From Datnioides undecimradiatus (Eukaryota > Chordata > Actinopteri > Lobotiformes > Datnioididae), in the NCBI GenBank assembly GCA_008933995.1, contig WARS01000034.1, positions 5,052,207 to 5,116,206 of the forward strand: a stretch of DNA of 64,000 bases, read 5' to 3'. Position 1 is the first letter of the stretch. The number at the start of each line of letters is the position of its first letter. A program made the position numbers and the translations under genes. The notes beneath the pieces are model-generated. The model did no database searches, was not told where the DNA came from, and worked only from the letters and a program-made list of their open reading frames with translations. Below, one piece after another: positions 20,622-43,114 of the stretch.

Positions 20622-21365
20622 GCTACGTGGACCATGATGTCTGCAGAGCAGGTGGAAGAAACTCTACTGAGGTGGAGGTTTGCTCTGGAAAGAAGAGGAA
20701 TGAAGGTTAGCCAAAGCAAGACTGAATACATGTGTGTGAACGAGAGGGACTCAAGTGGAACGGTAAGATTGCAGAGGTACAGAAGGTGCAGGACTTAGGG
20801 TCAACAGTCCAGAGCAATGGGGAGCGTGGAAAAGAGGTGGAGAGGCGTGTGAAGGCAGGATGGAGTGGGTGGAGAAGTGTGATAAAAGAGTACCAGCAAG
20901 ACTGAAAGGAAAGGTTTGCAGGACAGTGGTGAGACCAGCGATGCTATACGGTTTTAGAGACAGTGGCTTTCAGAAAAACACAGGAGGAAGGGCTGGAGGT
21001 AGCAGAGCTTAAGATGTTGAGGTTTTCTTTGGACGTGACCAGGACGGATAGGATCAGGAATGAGCACGTTAGAGGGACAGCTCATGTGAGATGTTTGGAG
21101 ATAAAGTTAGAGAGGCCAGGCTGAGATGGTTTGGACACGTTCAGAGGAGGCACAGTGAATACACTGGTCGAAGGATGCTGAGGTTAGAGCTGCAGGGCAG
21201 GAGGTCTAGAGGAAGACCAAAGAGGAGGTTTATGGATGTAGTGAAGGAGGACATGAAGGTAGTTGGTGTGAGGGAAGAGGACACAGAGGATAGGGTGAGA
21301 TGGAAAAAGAAGATTCGCTGTGGCGACCCCTGAAGGGAACAACCGAGAGGAAAAGAAGACCGATC
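20622..21365 (+). mobile_element. RTE-clade LINE, 3' end (5'-truncated)
   Basis: Plus-strand frames read SAEQVEETLLRWRFALERRG and SKTEYMCVNERDSSG, then after frame changes AELKMLRFSLDVTRTDRIRN, and the last frame (21091-21333) LRWFGHVQRRHSEY, GRRSRGRPKRRFMDVVKEDM and KKKIRCGDP followed by a stop. This is the C-terminal part of the RT polyprotein of RTE-type LINEs common in fish. Multiple stops and shifts show it is dead. The short purine-rich tail after the stop is consistent with a LINE 3' end. Confidence 0.8.
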
Positions 21366-21419
21366 TGCTTTTCATTTTGACTCTTACATGACTGAAACCT
21401 TTGGGTTTTGGACACACGA

Positions 21420-21960
21420 CTCAACCAAATCAGGCGTTTCAAAATGTCGCCTGGACATTTTTTTCCATTTTGACCTTTTCAAGGCAGAATTAACAAAAAA
21501 GAATCATTAGTTAGCTCTGAGGTAATGGATGCTTTTAGAAACAGTCTGAACTGAAAGCACGATGAATGAGACTAAATATAAAGAGATCCTGAGGGTGTAC
21601 GTCTTCAGCCCAGGGTTAGATTCACTTCTTATGTGACGCACGGCCGAGACAACTCTGTCAAGCCTCTGACCAGTCAGAGCCAGGACTTTAACCCCACTTA
21701 TTATCTGTGCAAAGACCTGGAGATCAGCAGATCACAGGTCACTGAGGCGTCCAACCAAACCTGACAAGTCTGAAAGCAAGAGCAGCAGAAAGTGCCCAAA
21801 ACTAAAGAAACACATTGTTTTTATGTTTATCCATTTTGAAATGTTTCTAAACCTTTTTTATTAATTCAATTAAGAGTTACTTTAACCTATTTTATTCATT
21901 AATACAATAAAATGTTTAATCTGTGATATTAAAGAAGACAAACGTAACAGAACACGAGCT
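21420..21960. other. No gene recognised
   Basis: AT-rich sequence between the LINE remnant and the presumed rdx 3' end. No exon or repeat could be identified. Confidence 0.5.
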
Positions 21961-21974
21961 TAAAATTTAAAACT

Positions 21975-21980
21975 TTTATT
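21975..21980 (-). terminator. rdx: Candidate polyadenylation signal of rdx
   Basis: AATAAA on the minus strand (TTTATT on plus) about 2.43 kb after the rdx stop codon. Chosen because it is the last clear signal before the repeat nest. Confidence 0.4.
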
Positions 21981-23197
21981 TGTGGACCAATGAAATGGAC
22001 TGCAATCCATCTGTGCCTTCTAGCTTAAAGAATACTAACATGAACATAAGAAAAAAAAAATATATATAAACGGCAAAACCTGACAGCTGGTGCCAGAGCA
22101 GGCATCACCACAGACGCCCGCTTCATTGGAGGGGACAGGCGGGCCACTGACACACTGCTGTGAGGACAAGCAGTCCAACTGAAGCCTTACAGCTTGACTG
22201 TGGGGGGGTGGGGGGTGGGGGTGGAGGAGGGTGGACGTGTCAACAAGTGTTTTCCCCTCTGATGGAGCGGCGCGGTTACAGCGATGCATGTTGCTGGTCA
22301 GGAGTCTTCGAGCGCGATACAAAACGACGAGCTCGGAAGCACATGATGACACTTTCCCGCCCGCTGTGGCGAAACGCAACGCTAGCGGCGGACACTGCGA
22401 GGTGTAACACAAAAGGCTGCAGCGTCTCCTTTCATACAAGTGCTTTGACTTTAAAACTATTTAAAAAAAAACAACAACAACAAAAAAAAAACAACCTACA
22501 CCAGCTGTCAAGTAGAGCGTAACATATCATAGTAAACATTTTTCAACATATTGTTAATAAAAAAAAGGAAAACTTCATGTTTACTCATTTCAAAAAATGC
22601 ACCCTGGAACACATTTTCCACTCCACGAAGGCTGGAGTCTATTTGTTGTCTGAGCACAGAGGAGACTTTTAGAAAACGGCTTTAGGGGAGGGAATCGGCC
22701 AACTCTCCACCTGATCCTGGAGAGCTCTGATCACGACGGCAAGGTCCCTGCACGTTAACGGCTCCTAACGACTCATCTGATCAGTCACAAGTCTGGCAGT
22801 CCCGTGGAAATCATGGAGATCAACTGGATCGTGTGAGCAATGCCAGGAGCAGAGGGAGAGCGCTGTACAAAACTAGCTTCAACTGTGAGGAATAACACTT
22901 TTTCAGCTTCGATCTGACTCGGGAGGTGCGTGACCCTTAACGTTCTCCTGGAATCCTCAACCAACATGCAGCCACAAAGCCGCTGAGCTCTGGCCGATCG
23001 TCTGCACAGGAGCACCACCCGAAGATGCGACCGAGTAAAACCATGACCTCATTTCAGTTTGGTTTTTTTTTTTGTGGGGGGGGAGCACCCTGAGTGTTTG
23101 ACTGTCAGTCACCACTGCTAACATTACTGAGGTAGAGATTTGTCCCGGGGTCGAGGACTGATGTTTTCATAAGCTCCCCAGCCAGAGAGGAGCCAGG

Positions 23198-23268
23198 CCT
23201 CAGCTGCACGCACACGCACACGCACACGCACACACACACACACACACACACAGCTCCTTTCAAACTTC

Positions 23269-23311
<43 letters not shown>
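23198..23311. repeat. Compound CA microsatellite in the rdx 3' UTR
   Basis: Two blocks of CACG/CA repeats (23198-23251 and 23270-23311) separated by a short unique stretch. Confidence 0.95.
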
Positions 23312-23313
<2 letters not shown>

Positions 23314-24407
23314 AGCTGGACAGACAGACAAACAGCCTTGGTAACACTGCTCTTCTCTGCTCCTCTGTCTGTCCGCGTCACATCCTGGCTTCCTTTGTGA
23401 GCTGGTAGGCAGAGAAAACCATCGATGGTGACTGGGAATGAAACACTGGGCTGCTTCTGGAAAACACGCACGCACACACACGCAAGGCTGCACAACTACC
23501 AATTAGCTTATCCTCGTAACACTTTTAAACCCGAGGGCGACGGCTCAGTGGCGCTAGCTCGTTGCGCGCCATCCTTTCCCTTTGTTACCTTTACTACATT
23601 CAACCGCGAAAACCTGCCGCGCGACAAGTCAGGTGGCTCTTTCCCCTACGAGGGTCAATTCACTTGGATTTCATTCACAGAAAGTCTGAAAATACTGATA
23701 ATCCTGATATTCGGCCTGAAATGAAAACTATAAAATACTGCACTGCCATTTTTTTAATAAACGTAACATTGAATCAACTGTTCTTTGATGAACAGAGTGA
23801 AATGACCTCAGCTCAGCTCTCTGATCGCTATAACTAACTAGCTTGCGAGCAGCGACTTCATTTATCCCCCAGCTCCAGTCTTAATCCGGGGGGGGGGGGG
23901 CGCTAAACCTAGCATCAATGTGCTAGACAGACAACTAAAAGGAGGGCGTCATCGATAAAACGAGTCAAACAAAAGCAGACTTCAAAACAAAGCGAGGACA
24001 GGAGACGTAGGTTCGTACTAAACTTTGCATACAAGTCGTCAAGCGAAACAAAGGAAAGATAGCTTTCTATGGCCGTGTTTGCTCAAATAAAAAAAAAATC
24101 CGATCGCTTCCGTTTTGGTTTTTACAGTTTCTCTTGATGGTTACAGAAGGTCTCTGCAGTAGGATGACGTTTGCCTCAGAGTGGCGTGTAGGCAGCTCCT
24201 GATGATGGAGATATCAGTAAATTCCAGAGTGGAGACGTGGGGCGGGACTTTGGCAGGTTCTGACAAAATGATTTTTGCCTGGGGGGGGCGTCGAGGGGGA
24301 CTCGGTGGGTTTACAGGGATGGCAGCATCTGTTGTCCGTGGAAATCAATCAGCCGCTGAAGGGGAGAGTTCGGGAGCAGACGCCGCTCAGGGACAGAGGC
24401 GCCGCTC

Positions 24408-36442
<12,035 letters not shown>

Positions 36443-36454
<12 letters not shown>

Positions 36455-36522
36455 CTTTGCTTCCTCTCCTCCTTATACCCGACAGCAGAGAGGATAAATC
36501 CGCCACAGGACGGCAACAGCAC
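36443..36522 (-). other. rdx: rdx exon with start codon (5' UTR plus MPKP)
   Basis: The minus strand has an acceptor TTGTACAG at 36523-36530, then 68 nt of leader and ATGCCGAAACCG ending at 36443 before a GTAAGAGG donor. The ATG (36454-36452) gives MPKP, the conserved start of radixin and ezrin, and the exon ends in phase 0 as the next exon requires. The acceptor implies one or more upstream non-coding exons. Confidence 0.85.
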
Positions 36523-37724
36523 CTGTACAACAGGACCTGAAAGCAAAAGAGGCCTTTTTTTTAATGTCAGGCACACACTACACATGGCTGAAACGAAATC
36601 AAGTACAGTTATTTAAATGTAGTTTAGCATTCTCTCTGTAACCAAACAAGTTTACAAGTATTATCATCGCCTTAGAATCCATCAAACCCTACATACAGTG
36701 GTGTGGCAGAACTGACAGAATGAAACTGAAACTGAACTGAAATGAATCCCGTTCCTAAATCTGTTAATGGCTGCGAGGCACAGAAGCCCCCAAACAGCCA
36801 GACGCAGCAACAAATGGTTTTGCATTCAGTCTCACCACATGCTGCCACTTTACTGTACATTGCATACGTAACATATGTGTGTGTGTGTGTGTGGGGGGGA
36901 CTTTACACATAATTAAAGTGGAGGAGTAAACTAAAGGGAAGTGAGGCATTCAGTGATGACTCACGATATCTGGACTACATCTCATCATTGCTCTTCTGGA
37001 ATCATGCCAACTAAAATGAACATGTACAGTCACTTTCTTGACGATTTACAGGAAATCCTACTATCTAACAACTACTTGGCCTCAACAACAAAAATCTGTC
37101 AAATTACACTTACTATCTGACTATTACTTTTACTACCTTCACTGGCTGTTATTGATCAAGTCCTTTCCGTGTTTTCAGTAAAACACAGTCACAGTTCAGA
37201 CACTTTCTAGTTGAAACACATCTGAAAGCTTTGGAAATTACCTCTGTTAAACTGCCAAATGATACTGATTCGATCCAGGAAAACCAGGACTTGTGATGTT
37301 GACCTGACACATCAGTCAGATCTGAAGTCTGGTTTACACAAAGAGAGCCAAAACTAAAAGTTATGGGTGGATCAAAACCAAAGGCACCTTTACTGACAGA
37401 CTTTTCTATGCAATGTGAAACTCAGCCATGTTCAGATGCTAAATAATAAGGGATTTTGCCTCCTAAAAATAAAATAAACTGCATAAACATGTATAGACCC
37501 ATGTCTTAGACAAAGTCCTCCATTAGCAAATGACAGAACAGGCTAGCCCTTCAATTTGGGAAAACTATTCTGATACTACACAAGGCATTCCTAAGCTCAT
37601 GTTATGTACAATCCTGTGGTGGCACTTACTTTATTTTGACATCGATGCTGGAGTCCGATGTTAATGCATATTTATATTAAACAGGACCACCAAAAGAAGT
37701 CTAAACCAGCTGATCCAGACTTAC

Positions 37725-37905
37725 AGCGCGACAAAAAGTACAGCTTTGTTAAAGAAACGCATGCCGCAGCGTTTGCACTCCGTGCCCACTTGTAGCTCGT
37801 GCGCAACTAGCTTTCCTATTTGCCCGCCGAGACTTGGCTTCCGTTAGCTTGAAACGTAACTACAGTTCAACTGAATGGTGGATAAACTGTTACACCCTTA
37901 CGCCA
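37725..37905 (-). other. rdx: Candidate rdx non-coding first exon A
   Basis: A strong donor (GTAAGT, plus 37719-37724) ends a CpG-containing segment on the minus strand. It could splice to the acceptor at 36522. A CRE lies just upstream at 37931-37938. The transcription start is not visible, so the 37905 edge is approximate. Confidence 0.4.
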
Positions 37906-37930
37906 AAACGTTAACTTAGCCACAACTGCG

Positions 37931-37938
37931 TGACGTCA
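37931..37938. promoter_or_regulatory. Palindromic cAMP response element
   Basis: TGACGTCA, a full CRE palindrome, in a local CpG-rich patch (about 37725-37990). Its place upstream of candidate first exon A suggests a promoter element of rdx. Confidence 0.55.
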
Positions 37939-38413
37939 CGAAGAAGAAACACGCACCCGCGGTGTCAAGACGCGCTAATAATGAGTTTCAAACGCTAAGG
38001 TTGGGTAACACACCGATGTTAGCCTTCTTTTAAAAATACTTTTTTTACAAAGTGAAGAGGTGGCTGTTTAAAAGGCTGCCCTTTTCAAGCTAGCGGGTGT
38101 AGTCTGGCTACATAACGGGACTAGCCTAGCCTCGGTTTGATGTCTCGTGCACGTGAAGTTTCACAGCCTCTCAAACTGTTGGCTATAATTAGCTGCTTAA
38201 TTCATCACGTTTGCCACCAAAAACAGAGATAACCCCAAATTGTGACTACCTAAGGCAGTTTACAGCATGTTTGGGTGTAAATTAAGAAGGGCAACTTCGT
38301 AAGCCGACATTTTTTATCGTGTGGTATTAAATATGAAGAGGTAAAACACGAGGATATCCGCTATTGCATCAAACTTGAGGAGAAGCTCATCTTTTTAGGG
38401 AGAGGCAACTCAC

Positions 38414-38640
38414 CGGGGAGGGGGGCGGTGAAGTATGTCTTTGAATTGATAGAAAAGCCCGGTATCTTCAGATGTGGCAAAGTATCTACGCAGAAAAATC
38501 CGTCCTGGTTCTCGTTCCTTATCTCATGAAGCTTTAGGCGAAACAAATTCCCGCAGACAGAGAGAAACCGTTGAAGTCTTAACAACCGTAAGGCGATTTG
38601 GGGTGCCAGCGTCGAGCCAGCCGGAATAAAACAACGGCTT
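38414..38640 (-). other. rdx: Candidate rdx non-coding first exon B
   Basis: A strong donor (GTGAGT, plus 38408-38413) follows a C-rich segment. Upstream on the minus strand lies a GC-richer promoter-like stretch with CCGGAAG (ETS-type, about 38635-38645). It could splice to the 36522 acceptor. The ORF that crosses this exon has no known domain. Confidence 0.4.
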
Positions 38641-38699
38641 CCGGTTGCAACTTTAAAAATAAAAGCCTCTAAACTCAACTTTAAAAATATGAGCCTCTA

Positions 38700-41600
38700 A
38701 AACGTGTTTCTAAAGACTTTATCTTATCTTATCTAGCTGGTCAACTTTAAAAATAATTTAAAAAGGATAATCTATAAAAAGTGCCCATTAGTATCTTGCG
38801 TTGCGCTGCACAACCAAAATATGATATACATAAACATAAAAATAACATCATACCATAACATGATGCCTTGGTGCTATATTTCTCCTCGTGTCTTCACCTT
38901 CTAAACACAAGCTCAGGGTGATTTACACAAATTTTGCTATGTACACCATACAGTCGCCCCCCATGTTTAGATTTTAGCTTTACTTTGAAGGGGGGTTTTC
39001 AATTTCCGTTCCTCGCTTCCGTTTTCATTGCTAGCTTGACGCAACTGATTGTGGAGATGTTCAATATGGCTGTCAGCAGCCGTGGAGTGGAGGCAAGGCA
39101 TGTATGGGGCTCGCATCGTGCCATGACGTGTATGAGGGGTGATTAATATCAGACTAAGCTTTTTTTAATAGGCGAAATCAACGGCAGAGCTCCCCGCTGT
39201 GGACCGCCAGGCAGACTGCATCTGTGCATCAGCTTGCACTAAAGGAGATTCATTGGCATAGAATCACATGCGCCCAATATGTGATTGTAGAACAGTGTGT
39301 GTGCATCACAGTCTTTTGCCTTGCGTCATCTGTTCTGCATCAGTCACTTTGCTTCCACGGCTGATTGGGATCAAGGGCTTAACCAATTAATCTATATATT
39401 TGCTGACTGACTTTTAGCGAAATCTATTTAGAGTTCATAGTTCCAAGCACCTCATATGAGCACCCGACACAGGGGTAAAAGACTGGGGGTTCACTCAGCA
39501 CTGGAGCTGCTCTAAAAAAAAGATATTTTATGTGAAACTGCCAATACTTTTACATAAAAACACCTAATTCTCATCATGAAGATTCTTCTGTGTCTTATTA
39601 TTATTATGATCATTCTCTAAGCATTTTATTAGAATACTGAAGTATTAATATTGATGCAATAACTTTTAAGCAGTATTTTCATGCTGTGGTTTGACTAATG
39701 GAAGCCGATTATAAAACATCCATTGGTGATAAACTGATATATTTCTCTTAGCAGAGTGGCTGGATGTGAATCAGACCCTCAGCGGAAACATTCAAGACAT
39801 TTTGTGGTTACATAACTGTGCTGTAGACCCTCCAGATGGGTTGTTTCTACTCCACAGGTGTCACATCAGCGCGTTCAGTTATTATAATTAAGGGGAAATC
39901 CTGACATCTAGTGGACAGACGACACCACTGCAGCTCCTCTGGTTGCGCCTGAAGTACCATCGTGAGGCTCTCTAAGGGCATCGCGTCATGCTTGCAAGTA
40001 AGACAAATACAAATGCAAACAAAGGCATGAGTGAGCAAAGCTGCTGAGCGTCTGTTTGCATCATCACACACACTCTGTCTCCAATCAAACTGATGTATGT
40101 CTCCTTATCTGCGCAGAGGTAGTGTATGAGGTTCCAGCAGCTGCCCCCTGTCTCTGCTGCCCCTCCAGGTCAAAGCAAGTCCTGGTCAAAGTGTTCTTTT
40201 CTCTCTCTGTGTTGTAATGTCCAGCAGCTGTTTATCGATTGTTCGTTTGTGTCTGAGTCCCAGCGATTTATCATTATTATCTAACACAGGCATATCTGTA
40301 CTAAAACAGACACTGCATCTGATGTGCACAATAAGATCTTGTGATTATATATTGGTGCTGCCAAGTTATTTAAAGAATATTTAAACTACAATAATAAGAA
40401 TGAAGTAATTTGCTTAGGGGAGCACCAGTGCCAAGTCACATTTCATGCAAAATGCGACGAAAACTAGATGGAACATGACCACAATGGGTCATTTCTTTAG
40501 ATCAAAGATTTTTAAATTACACTGATTTTGCGAACAAAGTTATAGTTGTACATTTTGGATCGCGGGCGGGACATTTTCATTATTGTAATTAAGCCTGGAG
40601 CAGGGATGAGCACACTTTTAGGCTTTCAAGATGAGTTTTAGGCTCGTTACGGATCAAAGAGTTGTACATTTTATTAGATTTAACACAAGCGGCACAAAAA
40701 CAACTTTCCCACAGAGTGAACAATGACACCGAGGTACAAGGGTTCTTTGTATCTTCAATTGAATCCTGAAATGTGTATTTTTTTCAAAAGGTTTTGGAGT
40801 CTGATTAGTGTTTTTGTGTTGTTGAAACGGCGCCATAGACAGCAGCGACCTTTTCTGTGTGTTACCTGCCAGAGGTGTATGGGGTCCATCCTGCTTCCTG
40901 GGTGGATTCACCAAGAAAAGCGTCCACATTGCCTCCAACCAATCAGGCGCCATCGGAGGACAGGCGTCATCCAATGATGGAGCAGCCTGAGCAGAACATC
41001 TCCAGTAAAGCCTGTGGCCTCATATTTGGATTGAGGGCAGAAGGGTAATAGTTAAACTTAAAATGTAAGTGACACAATAATTAGGCATCTTGAGCTTTTA
41101 ACCTCAAACTCTTAGAAGTTCAAGTTAATTATATAACGTGAGGAGGCGGGGCCAACTGATTGTGTGGGCGGGGCTGTAGATGCGTGGGGTTACCGTGCAG
41201 GTAAGGACTCACCTGGAGATCTGGCACAGTCTTCGCAATGCTACATTCACAGAGCGCAGCATCAGTTAAAACTCAAACGCATGCAGTTTCCCAACAGGAC
41301 GCGCGGAGGCAGCGCAGCTCTGTGGGTAGGCCCACCAATTACTTTACAAGATCCATTAATGAGCGTCAGCACGCAAAACGGCATTATTAATCGTGGAAAA
41401 CTAAATGTTTGCATATCGAAAAAGAAAAAAAAAACACTCACTGTACATTTTAACGTTAATGAAAACAGTCGTGCTGAAATATGGCACAAAACTGAGCGCA
41501 CGCGCCGTGGAGAGGTGCATTGTGGGGGGGGGGCGAGTCGAGACTTTGTTGAGGTATGTGCAGCTTGATGGGTCGACGCCTGTTAAATATCGATTTATTT

Positions 41601-42714
41601 ATATGCATATTTGCTATCTGATCGTGCATCATGACTGGGCTTTTAAAATGAGGTTAGGAGAGGTGATGGAGTGGAGATCATGGTAAACCAGCTCTGTTTG
41701 AGAAGCGGCGTGTCTCTCCATTAAAAACCCAAAACACCCAGGCTCATAACGCAGTGATCAGCAAGTTTGTCTGCTGTCTAACTCAGGTTGAAACTGAAAG
41801 TGAGTTTTTTTTGTGTGTGTGTGTGTGTGTGCTTTCCACGGAAAAAGAGAAAAACACTTCAGATCTGTTGACTCTTTCATTTCCATGCGCTTCAGACGTA
41901 CCGTCGGCCATGCCCGTGAGCCTGGCTGTCAGAAGGTGTCACATTGTATTGCATGTGGAGCTAGTCCCAGTCTTTATTTAGCCTGGCATATCACCACATC
42001 ACAAGATCTCTGTTCATATGACTAAGGGCATGCTGCTCTATTGTCAAAGCAATGAAAGGGAACCACTGTCAGGGGACGGGTAATTGGATGGGGATTTGGG
42101 TAAATATGCTTCGATTGTTCTACAATCTGTACAAGTTCAGTATCAGCTTTTGAAGATCAGATTGGGTACTGATGGACACGCTCCTCGCAGACCTGAAGCT
42201 TTGGACGCCGTGCGGATCCGAGTTTGACCTGCCACCATGACCAAACAGATTCAGTGAAGCTGCGGCCACCAGCGCCAGAGTCATGAGCTGAGACATGCAC
42301 AAAAAAGGCTTACGTTAAATATGGATATACCTGCAATATTTGGGAAAAGATCTACTGATTTTAGGCATTTAACTTGGAGATTTTGGCACAAATCACTAAC
42401 TGATCTACTGAGGAGACCTGAATCACTGTGTGTGTGTGTGTGTGTGTGTATATATTTCATACTGAATGCTAAAATGACAAGATATGATGCTGAAAGTTTA
42501 GACTTTCCTGTCCCAAGTCAACAGGTTTGGGTCGACCACACGCGTTCCAATGCTACGACAAACTGCTGCACAGCTCAGTGCAATGAAAGGATAAAGTTAG
42601 CATCAGTAACGTTGTTAACGCCGCCGAGGACAGACCTGTGTGTGTGTGTGTGTGTTTGGCGCACAGAGGCGTGGATGTCTTTACGTGTTACGCAATTGCA
42701 AAAAAAGTCCTGTG

Positions 42715-42745
<31 letters not shown>

Positions 42746-42900
42746 TGCGTGCGTGTGTCTTCCTTCCTCCCCTTTCCCCCTGTACACTGCTGACCAAATT
42801 AAATGGACAGCACATCAGCCTCTTTCAGTTCTCGCTGTTCCTGATGCGTGCTTTCACCTGGGTCTGCTGCTCAAGTATGGTTACAGTAGTTTTCCTTTTT
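38700..42900. other. Intergenic region between rdx and the MCF2-like gene
   Basis: The two genes are divergent. AT-rich segments, short TG repeats (41813-41830, 42427-42448, 42638-42655, 42710-42750) and no convincing exon. A promoter-like segment near 41200-41560 has an 8-G run and CpGs but no clear start. Confidence 0.5.
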
Positions 42901-43002
42901 TAAAAATTTATATTTATTTATTTATTTATTTTTAGATCTATAGTAACTGTCCTTTTTTGGTAACAGCAGCCAATCTGTGCTCTTGCAGGAGCTGTGAGGT
43001 AC

Positions 43003-43114
43003 ATGCGAAGAGGGACGTCTGCCGAGCTTTGGTGTCCGGGGGAAAGGATGGGAGAGCAGCTGTCGGCACGGGGAGACCTGGATCAGACACTGGAGGTGCT
43101 GTCGACAACCACTG
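43003..43114 (+). CDS. MCF2-like candidate alternative first exon 1
   Basis: ATG at 43003 gives 37 codons ending LDQTLEVLSTTT plus one base (G), then a GTAGGG donor. Joined to 62593 this forms Asp and continues into DILQ. The first ATG has a weak context; a second in-frame ATG (AGGATGGG) is stronger. A good acceptor (TGTGCTCTTGCAG, ending 42988) just upstream means it could also be an internal exon of a longer 5' end. Confidence 0.5.

Larger units (their letters stand above)
21960..24407 (-). other. rdx: rdx 3' UTR (inferred extent)
   Basis: The stop codon is at 24408-24410 (TCA on plus). No other gene is seen down to an AATAAA on the minus strand at 21975-21980, which would give a 3' UTR of about 2.4 kb. 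It includes two CA-rich tracts (23198-23251 and 23270-23311). The end is a guess from this signal; an earlier polyadenylation site is possible. Confidence 0.5.

Noticed and set aside
42321..42935. 204-codon plus-strand frame
   Set aside because: Much of it is CVCVC from TG microsatellites, which stay open in several frames; not a gene.
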